The position numbers and the translations under genes were made by a program. From Endotrypanum monterogeii (taxonomy: Eukaryota; Euglenozoa; Kinetoplastea; Trypanosomatida; Trypanosomatidae), in the NCBI GenBank assembly GCA_000333855.2, contig CM007326.1, positions 249,373 through 313,372 on the forward strand: a stretch of 64,000 bases of DNA, written 5' to 3'. Position 1 is the stretch's first letter. Each line of letters begins with the position of its first letter. A model generated the notes under the pieces. It saw only the letters and a list, made by a program, of their open reading frames with translations. It searched no databases and was not told the DNA's origin. Positions 49,501 to 58,791 of this stretch are shown here, piece by piece.

Positions 49501-52475
49501 ACACCCTCTCAGAGACACGAGCCTTCATTCCCGGCATGGGGTCTGTGGCCACGGCAGCCGCGGAGCCTACCCCACCTGGTCTCTATCGTGATCCTTCGCT
49601 GATTGCGACAAAACCACACCTGCGCACTCACCAGGCTTATCAATTGCAGCTCCTACAGCACCACCCACAGCAGCAACCTCAGCCACAGGAGGGTTCCGTG
49701 GCTTACTCGTCCACGTCGGCGACCATCCCCGTGACTGCAGGAGTGGCTGTCACGGCGACAGCCATGTCTGCAACGCCGTCTCAGTGCACGGGCTACGGCT
49801 TCAATAGCCCCCTCTCGCTCTCCCCCGACGACACCGCCTCGCTGATGTTGCTGTCCTCGTCGATACCACTTCTCCCCGTTTCACCAGCGCAGTCGCTCCA
49901 ACCGCCCTCTGCGTCTCCGTCAAGCAACGAGTCCTCGATGAGGCCTGCCCACGCGGGCTCCTCCGCCGCCAACATGTCGACCCGAAACATTTATATCACA
50001 AATATTCCTCTCACCTGGAATACAACAAAGCTCCGCGAGCTCTGCAGCCCATTCGGAGAGATTGTCTCAGCGTCTGTGGCCCACCACCCCCAAACAAACG
50101 AGTCACGGGGCTATGGATTTGTGTTATTTGTGGACGAGCGCGATGCAGCTTCCTGTGTCCGGACGCTGCATCAGTACCACGTGCCGAACTCATCAAATAT
50201 TCTCAGCTGTCGCTTCGCGAAAGACAAGGCGACGCCGTCTATCGCGTACACCATGCTGTCCTCACCACCACACGAAACCGGGCTAGACTCGCTGAACAGT
50301 GGCTGCGGCAGCCCCGCTGGATCTCTTGCGCTCAGTAGGCGTCATCCTGCTGATGTGTCGTCGCAAAATACGGCGGCAGTGAGCTCACTGCGCGGCGATG
50401 CCGATGCTACCCACGAAATCATTGAGGGCGACAGAGCGGGTCACAGTGGCCGTGTAAGTTGCGGCGGCATGGACGCGGTCTGCATGCCTATTGAGGTTTT
50501 CTCAACAATGCATCAGCGGGTGTACGCGCAATGTGCGCACTATCTCGCCCAGCAGCAGCAACCGCACCGCCAAGGCGCGGAGAAAGAGATGGAACCTACC
50601 AGTGCTGAGGCAATGGCAGGGATACAGTCGGATGCGGTCGAGCAGATGATGCAGTCGTGCGTTGTCTACGGTGCGTATGTACCAACGCGGGGTTTCGGTT
50701 GCGTACGTCCGATGGACTGTCGTAGGGCGTCTCTCCGCTTGACCGTCAATCGACCCACCACCGCTGCTGCAGCTGGTGCTGTGGAGGGTGCAGCACATCC
50801 GTTCGGCGGAGGTTCTCCCGATTTCTCGTCAGCGGCTTCGCCAGAACGGCAGACCGTTGGTTCCGTGCTATCCCCTGGGGGTGGAAACCCGCGCAGAGAG
50901 ATCGCTAGGGATGCTGACATGGCGGTGCCAGAAACGCTGTCAGCAACGGTTGTTTGCACGCATGCAATACCTGTTGACCGTGTGGCCCCCGTCTCTGCCG
51001 CTGTCGCTGCACTAGCGACTATACCCTCGGCCTCGACTGCGGGGTCGAACGCCACCGCTGAGCCTCCGCATCGAGTTTGGGCGCCAGACGCCGAGCGTGT
51101 GCAGCGGTGCTCACTCTCAGAGGTCTCGGCATCACCGTTCGCTTCACCGGCGTTGTGGTTCACTTGCACCCTGTTCACCAATCCGACGGCTGCGATGGCG
51201 TTCGTGCGTGAGGCGGCGAAGGCAACGCTGGACTTGGGCGGAAGCGTCCGTCCCGACTGTGATGATATGAGCAGAAGCTGGGGGGGAGATGTAAGCGCGT
51301 CGTCGATGCAGTTCTCTGTTTCGGGCAAAGACCTGCCGCAGGCTACAACCCCTTCTCCCCCACCGTTTTCTGTTGAGGCAACTGGGCACTCGATGCGCTT
51401 CGGACTTCGAGATCAGGTGATGGTGCTTCACGGCGCGCCGCCGGTGGTTTCTTCGACTTCGCTCACGAATACCATGACAGCTCATGGCGCACGGCCGCAA
51501 CTCACGGAGGAGTTGAGCTCATCGCCTTTTCCCGGAAGCGAATATCAGAAACAACAACAACAGCAGCAGCAGCGGCAACGCTGGCTGTACCAGCAGAAGC
51601 AGCCGCAGCTGCACCTGCATTCGCCACGCATGCCAACTTCTCGAGTTCCGTCATATTCGTTTGCCGGCAGCGACAACTCGACTGCATCAACGACGCACAT
51701 AGGGGACACAAAGTTGACTTCCCTGAGTGGCCTCACTGCAGCTCTCGGTCATCCTCCCGCTGTCCTACTGGACTCGGCGCAGCAGATCGCTCAGCTGTCG
51801 TATCCGCAGCCCATGCTTGGCCCACAGTCATCTGTGGACATGCACATCGGCTCGTCGCTCTCGGACAATCTACACTACGCCTACCCGCTGAGCACTGTAT
51901 CGAGTTCCACCGCTGGGGCACCACTGGCGAACTCGATCGCCATGATGATGGTCATGGACGATAGCGGCACCGGCAGTGCGCTACCGATGTCCATTCAAAC
52001 AGGCTTCTCGGCCAGCGTTCCCCCCAGTGCAGCCGGCTGGTACTCATCGGCGGCGGCGCTCGCAACAGACTGCCTTGTCGGCTCCCCTGTCTCGCCGACA
52101 TCCGCGACGAGCGCAAGCGTTCATCTTCTCGCCAATTCCACGACACCTCCACTTGCAGCTACCCTGAATATACCATGCGTGTCAAGCGGCTACTCGATGA
52201 TAAACAGCTCAGATGCACCGGGGCGCTCCCGTGGACCGCAAGCCGCCACAGTCAGAGTGAAGCTGTTTGGCTCACCGACGCGAACAGCTCCTACCCCTTC
52301 CTCCTCGCCGTCGTTGTTGTCTCTTGGGGAGGCGCCGCCACGACCACCTCCCCCAGCGTCTAGTACTCGCTCTCTAGGCCATGTCCTGTATACGGTACCA
52401 GATGATGTGCGTCTGTCAGCGCAGACCACTGGTGGGGTCGTTGATGGCTTCCAGTGCCGTCCCCACTCGCCATAG
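46524..52475 (+). CDS. Large RNA-binding protein with two similar RRM domains
   Basis: 1983 residues. Two RNA recognition motifs are clear. RRM1 begins NVYLRNLP (RNP2, near 759) with GYGFVLF (RNP1, at 800). RRM2 begins NIYITNIP (near 1155) with GYGFVLF (at 1196). Aligned by eye over 48 positions from RNP2 to RNP1, 29 residues are identical, so one probably arose by duplication of the other; the linker is about 310 residues. The rest is low complexity, rich in Ser, Gly, Ala and Gln, with Gln runs just before RRM1 (about 710) and near 1675 that look prion-like. Trypanosomatids control genes largely after transcription, so a role in mRNA stability or translation, possibly in granules, is a reasonable inference. 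A possible degenerate third RRM near 1540 is too weak to claim. ATG 46524 is the first in the frame after the splice site; ATG 46578 (MGDAEDAD) is the alternative. Confidence 0.85.
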   Translation: MPIRRGCSDGQQSHTAHTMGDAEDADVVPPGGVGGGTVPDALGSSSDDVQASELHPHLSQSQFGHYGGGPPFGLNEASAATVKTITPQTISGASHTGNVGAYDADLAVQHYRNFSSRVLLDDDNVSVSIVSCAQHNSPSRGQASQEINSKTTAALALFATSPATSLSPSCEGMCHATVQKPTSGGDDTLPASAGAAHTGLLSTANALDVAIDRGIGVRSASVFDGAEVDGVKGDPFVNALLYSRGERGGRGSRRAAPLNGGADGDNGDDDGSAVLQAAVNAAERFDDLLSEDDVVGGRGLKHGCHGTRGTCLSDLLRGAEKDAGGDDVVGHSCTRNTEPVLVSPVDKLSLCSGEGGGGADGGTHDPPRLPSGDSHLDKKCSRLGAASACQRTHGPADDTLYGTLVSPRLPHLASSDGVGVGPSTPLMRPWPSHISSASTSKVPVAASVPPGYASVHTKRQQQQRCSHPAAGAATAAHHVPISPPSSISQQSFSLSRPSSAGGAQHMGPSQLQQPRRDHSQCFPSASPSPTDHRAPPIPIAPTFSGGGVTEIVPQGEVGSIHYVSLPQASIAAAHHQPSLGGASMGGSAILQNSTDASFTAASGMVDGVTAVGAAAQAPSSSLLPSPRLQPFYLYQVPQATMAVEPQRSQGGTNMLLYHTSQACVAPGHVVGHLSPVLQSTAASTAALGDATQFSLTSPPGSSYCLSSVVQQQQQQQIIGGYTVKSSPKAAAAVLVAAAAAATSSSSSSLSEEADRALRNVYLRNLPHSWNTSMLRDLCSRYGTVLSAKVVHHPTTNKSLGYGFVLFEQRASAATCMAMLNQAHLYTENEEPRVLLVRMAHATAAPGFQEEGPGDISAACGFRPPTESTSLLSSGSTASGGGGMPPLSILQQQQEQPTRELRSPCPPMSPSASMMLLSPVSVPQLSGFELPGTVMGDLYGVQGHRHQSGDGNNVSADTSAVTSVPGGDSLLCSSPVSGAANRSGVSASRTALPHTLSETRAFIPGMGSVATAAAEPTPPGLYRDPSLIATKPHLRTHQAYQLQLLQHHPQQQPQPQEGSVAYSSTSATIPVTAGVAVTATAMSATPSQCTGYGFNSPLSLSPDDTASLMLLSSSIPLLPVSPAQSLQPPSASPSSNESSMRPAHAGSSAANMSTRNIYITNIPLTWNTTKLRELCSPFGEIVSASVAHHPQTNESRGYGFVLFVDERDAASCVRTLHQYHVPNSSNILSCRFAKDKATPSIAYTMLSSPPHETGLDSLNSGCGSPAGSLALSRRHPADVSSQNTAAVSSLRGDADATHEIIEGDRAGHSGRVSCGGMDAVCMPIEVFSTMHQRVYAQCAHYLAQQQQPHRQGAEKEMEPTSAEAMAGIQSDAVEQMMQSCVVYGAYVPTRGFGCVRPMDCRRASLRLTVNRPTTAAAAGAVEGAAHPFGGGSPDFSSAASPERQTVGSVLSPGGGNPRREIARDADMAVPETLSATVVCTHAIPVDRVAPVSAAVAALATIPSASTAGSNATAEPPHRVWAPDAERVQRCSLSEVSASPFASPALWFTCTLFTNPTAAMAFVREAAKATLDLGGSVRPDCDDMSRSWGGDVSASSMQFSVSGKDLPQATTPSPPPFSVEATGHSMRFGLRDQVMVLHGAPPVVSSTSLTNTMTAHGARPQLTEELSSSPFPGSEYQKQQQQQQQRQRWLYQQKQPQLHLHSPRMPTSRVPSYSFAGSDNSTASTTHIGDTKLTSLSGLTAALGHPPAVLLDSAQQIAQLSYPQPMLGPQSSVDMHIGSSLSDNLHYAYPLSTVSSSTAGAPLANSIAMMMVMDDSGTGSALPMSIQTGFSASVPPSAAGWYSSAAALATDCLVGSPVSPTSATSASVHLLANSTTPPLAATLNIPCVSSGYSMINSSDAPGRSRGPQAATVRVKLFGSPTRTAPTPSSSPSLLSLGEAPPRPPPPASSTRSLGHVLYTVPDDVRLSAQTTGGVVDGFQCRPHSP

Positions 52476-52847
52476 TGGTTTCTCTGCGAGACCATAGGGG
52501 GACTCCTTACAGCACGAGGGAAGTCATTCCGCTTGGCGGATCGCCCCGTCTCCCGCAGCCTCGAAACGTCAGCCGCTGCACTCGCTCCATCTGTTCATCC
52601 CCCCCCCCCCCCTCTCGTCTGAGGGAGGGGAGGGAGAGGGTGCAGCGGGTGTTGGACGAGCAGTGTCTTGGCAGGCAACATGAAGGCACATTGCTGAGTT
52701 ACTTTGGCTGATCAAGCCAGTAGAGCGTGGTCGAGTCCCCTCGATGGGTACAGCATGTTTCTCGTCCCCCCCTGAGCTATCGTGCCTTGTCTGTATCTCT
52801 CTGTGGATAGGTGTATGTGTGTGTGTGTGTGTGATCATGCTTCATAT

Positions 52848-52918
<71 letters not shown>

Positions 52919-53591
52919 GTATATTTTATTTTTATCCATTGATCTTTCAGCTAAAGACGTTTATTTTTATTTTGCATTGCCAGCTTTTTTTTTTTTTGTA
53001 TATTTTATCATCTTTTTTTTTCCCTCTTCCGCCTGCCTCCCCTCCCCCCCCCCCCCAAAAAAAAAAAACGGTTTCGGTGGAAAAGACTATTCATTGTGCT
53101 ATGTGATTTGTTGAGATATCTGAACGGCGTTTCCTTCTCCCCTCATTTTCTCATTTTTTTCCCCTTTCCCATTCTGGCCCATTGCAGCTTCCACCTTCTG
53201 AAGTGTCTGCCTCTCCCTTGGCGCACCTGTGTGTGACTGTGTGTTTGTCTGTGTAATGAATATCTGTTTGTGCAGCGGAGTCAGTTGCCGTGCTGCGATG
53301 TGGCATCTGTGATGTGTGTGTCTAAAAACAAAAATAGATTTTTTTGGAATCTGTTTACCACATTTATTTATTATTTGTTTCCGTTCGGTTAGGTTTATTC
53401 AGCTCCTCGTAGTCACGTGTTTGTAGCCGTACACATGGCACACACACACACACACACGGAGAGAGACAGACAAGTCCTCCAAGATGAACATTTCTGTCCC
53501 TGTACTGAAAGTAAATTATTTTTTCTTTATTTTTTTTTCATTAAAAAAAAATATATATTTTAATACACACAAATACACACACTCACACATG

Positions 53592-53622
<31 letters not shown>

Positions 53623-55406
53623 ATACAATAGTCATTTTGTTTCTACTGTTTTCTTTACTTGCTATCCATCCCTCTCTTTATTTTCTGCACTCCATGTTAT
53701 GTAGTGTGGGTTTATGGGCCTTGTGGGGCCCTTCGTCGTTCCCCTTCCGTCCGTCTTCCGTACCTACCCCATTAGGCACAGACAGGCGCGCTTGCAGGGG
53801 AGGGGGAGGGTGCTTGTCTGTGCATTATATCCATCTCGCAGATCCAAATTCTTCTGACGCGTTCTCATGATCCGAAACGATTCAGCGAGAACAAGCTTCC
53901 ACACCCATACATACATACATAAGGATCTCGTGTACAGTGGGGGGGGGGATGACAGGATAAGAGGGGAGACTTGCGGATGTGGGTATGCACTCGGAGAGGT
54001 TAATCTTGCATAGAAAAAAAAAGTGGAGGAGGCAAGACCAGTATATCTCTAACGCGATGCAGCATGATGCATTGTGTGCGTATTGCAGGTGTCGTGGGGT
54101 TGGTGGGCGTGCGCAAATGTTTTCCAAAAGGATGGCTTGCATTGTTTTGTGGTGTGAGCGTTCCTTTCTGTGGGTTACGGAAGGCCTTGCCATCTTTCAT
54201 TGGGGTGGTGGTGGTGGATACCAGGGAAGAACTAACCGAGGAGGGCGGTGGGGTGCTGCAGAGGGGGGAGGGGGATCGCTGATGATGTGCACTATCTTAA
54301 CTTCAATCCCTCCGTTATTCGTAGATCGTGGTTTCGGACGTACGCTGCGTATACTCCCCATGCGGCTGTGTCGCCGCTGTCGCTTCTTTTCCGAGCGTCA
54401 ACTTGCATCTATTTGGGGATGCGCCGGGCCGTGTATCCGACTGGGGCGTTGACTGGGATCCCCCCCCCCTCCGCTTCTTCGCCTCGCCACTGGGAATGGA
54501 AACGGGCGAAAAAGAGGGAGCAATATCGACAAACAAAAACTCTCCGCCTTTCGTAACAACAACAAAAAATGGATATGTATGTAAATGTATAAATATTATT
54601 ATTTCGTTGTCGGCTTCATTTATTGGTATGGGTGAACATCGCAGATCGGAAGAAGTTCTCAGTCCAGTGGGTCATAGGGGAGGGGAGGGGCAGAATAGAG
54701 TGTGGAAGGAGATAGCAACATAAGAAGGGGACAGGGGCAAGCCGACAGTTGCACCACCGTGCTCACTTTTTTTTTTTTTTGTCAGTCATCTAGAGTGTTT
54801 ATCAGTACGAGTCGGGAGACAGCTCACGTGCGTCAAACGCTGTACTGCGTTGAAATGTTCTGCTTCATTAGCCAACCGTCTTTTGGGCTCTTTTTTTCTC
54901 ATTATGTATTGCTCTCCGTTCCCTTCCCTTCTTCTCTCCCCTCCCTTCTCACGCTTGATCGCGCGAGGACGAGGGCCCGGCGAGATACTTCGTGTCTCCG
55001 TGCTTTATTTATTTATTTTTTTGTCCTTAAGGCTGTTCCCATTTTTTTCGCGACTTAGAGTTTTCCCCTCCCCGCTTTCGATCCACCTCTTTTCGTTTTC
55101 AGAGATCTGGCACATGCTTCCTCAAGCGACATCGAGCTTATTGATTTTAACTGCTTCATAACGCTGAGGCCGCTCGCCGTCCCCATTTCTTTGTTTTTTC
55201 TTCCTGATCCTCTTTATTGATAGCGTTATAAATAGTAATTATATATATATATATATATATATATAAATGTGTGTGTGTGTATCATATAATGCCAGGAGTC
55301 TACAATTCGTTTTTGAATGCACCTCACGCCTTACCTCCCCCCCTCCCCCTCCACACACACCGCACCTTTCCACACCTTTGAACGTACCTCTTTTGGAGCC
55401 AACGCT

Positions 55407-55441
<35 letters not shown>

Positions 55442-56571
55442 ATACATATGCAAATACACATGCATACAGAAATACATTCATATATAAGTATAATGAATGA
55501 ATATATGTGCGCGCGTGTGTGTGTGTGGTGTTGAGTGTTCTCTGCTCCTCCCCATCCCCATCCCCTACCTCAACTGATACATTTTTAGTGTCCCTTCCTC
55601 TCTCCTTGTCTTTTTTTTTTTTTGTAAACAAAAAGAAATAGCAGGTGGATAGCAAATACTCCCCCCCCCCCTCAAAAAAAAAAAAACAGCAAAACGAGGA
55701 GCAGTAGGAACAGTATCGAAACCCCCCCCCCCAAAAAAAAAAGAGAGAAGTGTTCCAGGCGTGTACTCACGTGCATGCGTCTATTTTTCTCCTCCTCCTA
55801 TTCCCCCAAGAAAGGCGCGCCAACTAGATTGAGGAAAACAAGGTGGAGGGAGAGAGAGAAAGAAAACATGAAAAATTTTGAGCGAGCAGGACCGTGTTCT
55901 CCTCTGGCCGCCCCTCTCCTGCCCCGTTCGCTGCACGCGCTCTCGACTATCCCTGCGCGGACGCACCTTTCGAGGCAGGCTATGACCTCTCGCTGTTCTA
56001 GTGAGGGGGGGGGAATATGGGGGTGGAGGGAGTGCTGTTCCCCAGAGCAGCTCCGCGGCAAACGTTCGCCGTTGGCTTATATCCTTTTTTTTTGCCATCT
56101 CCAGCCTACGCTGTTAGTGCATTTTTTTTTTTTTCCAGATCTTCCCGAGTACATTTTTCTCTACTGTTTACTTTCTTCTTCTTCTTGCTTGCTGGCGGTT
56201 GCTGTTGTGCGTGGTCGGTTTATGTACAGTCGTCGTCTTCATCGGTGTGCTTGAGGGATTGAGTGAATCGGTGACTGACTCGCCTTTTCTTTCTACTTAT
56301 TGTGTTGTACTGCACACATACATACACACACACACACACACATCTATATATATATATATATATCTACTTGCATACGTTCTCTCTATCCATACATACATAC
56401 ACAAACGTATCTACATATTGACCCTACAAGTGGTTCAAGAGGACGGTGGCGCCCCACCCCTATCCCCTCCCCCTCGCCGAAATCGAAGATCGCTGTCATC
56501 TCATATTCCCCTCTTCCATTCCTGTCTGCCTTGAGTTTTTTTTTATTTTATTTATCCCTCCCTCCCCCCCC

Positions 56572-56613
<42 letters not shown>

Positions 56614-56676
56614 TCCTTCTTTACCCGGCAAGCACATCATCATAGTCAGCATCACAGACCTCAGACGGGAGGGGAA

Positions 56677-56709
<33 letters not shown>

Positions 56710-57052
56710 CACAATCGCAAACAAACAAAAAGAAGAGAAACGATTGTTCCCTATTCGCTTTGATTTTTGGGGATAGGTGGTTACACGGGTACGGCGAGGC
56801 GTCTTGCTGCACTGACGTCTGAAGCTTTGTGTTTTTTTTTTCATTTTATTATTATTTGTCTTCCTTCTCTCTGTGCAAGTGCGTATTTGTGTGTGTGCGG
56901 GCTATACTGGCCTTTGTGTTATTTGACTGTGCTCACATTTCGATTTTTATTTATTATTATTTCTCGGGAAGGTGTGAATATCGCATCTTTGGTGAATTAT
57001 ACATTTTATCTCCTGTCATTTCACCGAGTCAAGAGGGCGGTGTAAGGAGCGA

Positions 57053-57083
<31 letters not shown>

Positions 57084-57340
57084 GTAGGGGGGGGGCTGTC
57101 GGTTTAACTTCTGTTGGATAGAGAAGACCATAGACATATTCTCTATCTTCATATTTGTTGCGCGCACACAAAAGTAGGTGCGCACGTATATATACGTCCA
57201 CAGTCATTTCCGTGCCCATGCTTGTGTGTATATATTTATATACATTTTGTGGGTGGAAATTGTTTCGCTTTTTTTCTTTTGTGGCTCGACTTGAAGAACA
57301 ACGGGATTTTTTTTTCTCGGAGGGTTCGACGCCTTCGAGA

Positions 57341-57372
<32 letters not shown>

Positions 57373-58086
57373 ACACATACATACATACGGCAGTCCCGGT
57401 GTTAGCAGTGCACACGCTACTAAAAGAGACATTTTACCTTCTGTCCTTTTTTTTTTTCAGAGATTCTTTTATTTCACTTTTTTTTTTGTCGTGCTTTCCC
57501 CTCTCCTTCACTACCGCGCACCTTTTGTTTTCAACGTGACTTGCTCATTTCCGTGCCTTTCTCTGCCACGAAGATTACAAATAAAATCGTTGCAACGGCA
57601 TCAGCCGCTGCTGGTCTTGCTTGCCGTGTAGTGATCAGTTCCCCCACTTCACCTCACTAATTTATTTACTTCTTTTTTTTCTCCTCTCCCTTTCTCAACT
57701 CATATCACCGGATTTGTTATTATTATGATACCTATATTATTATGAGTATATATATATATATTTTTTTTTTCCTTTGCTTCATTTTCATTTTCATGTTTTT
57801 TTTAACCGGACTCCCCCCCTCCTTCCCTTCGAATCTCTTCTCAGTTTTTTCAAGTTGCGTCCACACGACTGACTGACTTCACATATATATATATATATGT
57901 ATACACAGAAAAAAAATATAGCGTACATATAGCATATATATATTTTTTTTTAGCTTCGTGTCAACGCTTCGCTGCTCCTCGCGGGTGGCCCTGTTGATCT
58001 ATCGCACGCGCCCGTGTGTGTGTGTCTGTCTGTCTCTGTCTGGGCGTCCAGTGGTCGCCGGGTCATTCTTTTGATTTCCGTATACG

Positions 58087-58117
<31 letters not shown>

Positions 58118-58791
58118 CTATTTCTGTGTGCATAGTATCCATTTTTATTGTTATTTTTCTCTGGGGACATCGACATTTCTGTCACACCGTAAACAGCAGC
58201 GATTATTCCGCGTCGCATCTTCCCGAAACTTCTTGTTGTCCCCCTCCCCTTCCCCCCTCCCGACTGAGACGTGTGTAACCTGCCTGCCGTAGGGTGGCGC
58301 GCTTGCAGACATCGCTCTGCGTACTGGCGCCTGTGTCTGCACTTTGATTCTTGAGGTACCCACATTTATTGTTTTTTTCTTTCGTTTGGCAAGGCACACA
58401 GGGGATATATACACACACATCCACAAATATATAATATCATATTAAATTAAAATATATTGCATTTATATCCAAAAGAAAAAAAAATATTTTTCGTTCTCAT
58501 TTTATCTAATTTTCTCCTCTTCCCTTTTCTGCAGTGACGCTCTCCCTGTTTGACATTGTGTGTGGGTCTCTCTCTCTCTCCCTCTCTCTCTCTACATATG
58601 CATAGGTGTTGCTTCATTTCCACCCTTTCCGCGCCATCGAAGCAACGAAATACACTTCACCTTCTCGCGCGTGTGCACGCTACCTTCGAGAAAAAGGTGA
58701 CCCAGCGACAGGAGGCCTCTCATCTTCCTTTCCTTCCTTATCCTCCCTCGGGCCTCGAGGGGTGTTGGTGGTGTTGGTGTCCCGACCACTC
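52476..58791 (+). other. Very long intergenic region (6.3 kb) between genes 11 and 12
   Basis: No complete gene recognised. Repeats include C-run 52598-52610, (CA)n 52851-52878, (TA)n 52880-52912, C/A runs 53043-53068, (TA)n 53605-53625, (TA)n 55239-55264, (CA)n 55408-55434, C/A runs 55662-55686 and 55722-55741, (CA)n 56324-56342 and 56575-56611, (TA)n 56677-56704, (GT)n 57055-57082, (CA)n 57342-57367 and several (TA)n tracts from 57748 to 58117. The part 54060-54560 is free of simple repeats and has ordinary composition but no convincing gene. Much of the region is probably the 3' UTR of the RRM gene. Confidence 0.7.
58758..58759 (+). promoter_or_regulatory. Predicted spliced-leader acceptor AG for the last gene
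   Basis: First AG after the C/T-rich tract at 58720-58748; 32 nt before the ATG at 58792. Confidence 0.45.

Noticed and set aside
51150..51260. Possible third RRM in the RNA-binding protein
   Set aside because: Only a short hydrophobic helix-like pattern; RNP1 and RNP2 are absent.
53979..54452. 157-codon + frame in the 6.3-kb spacer
   Set aside because: Trp/Gly/Cys-rich with no recognisable domain, and other phases are equally open; kept only as a low-priority finding on the block.
57310..57345. GGTTCGAC resembling a tRNA T-arm
   Set aside because: No acceptor stem, D-arm or anticodon arm can be formed from the upstream T-rich sequence.
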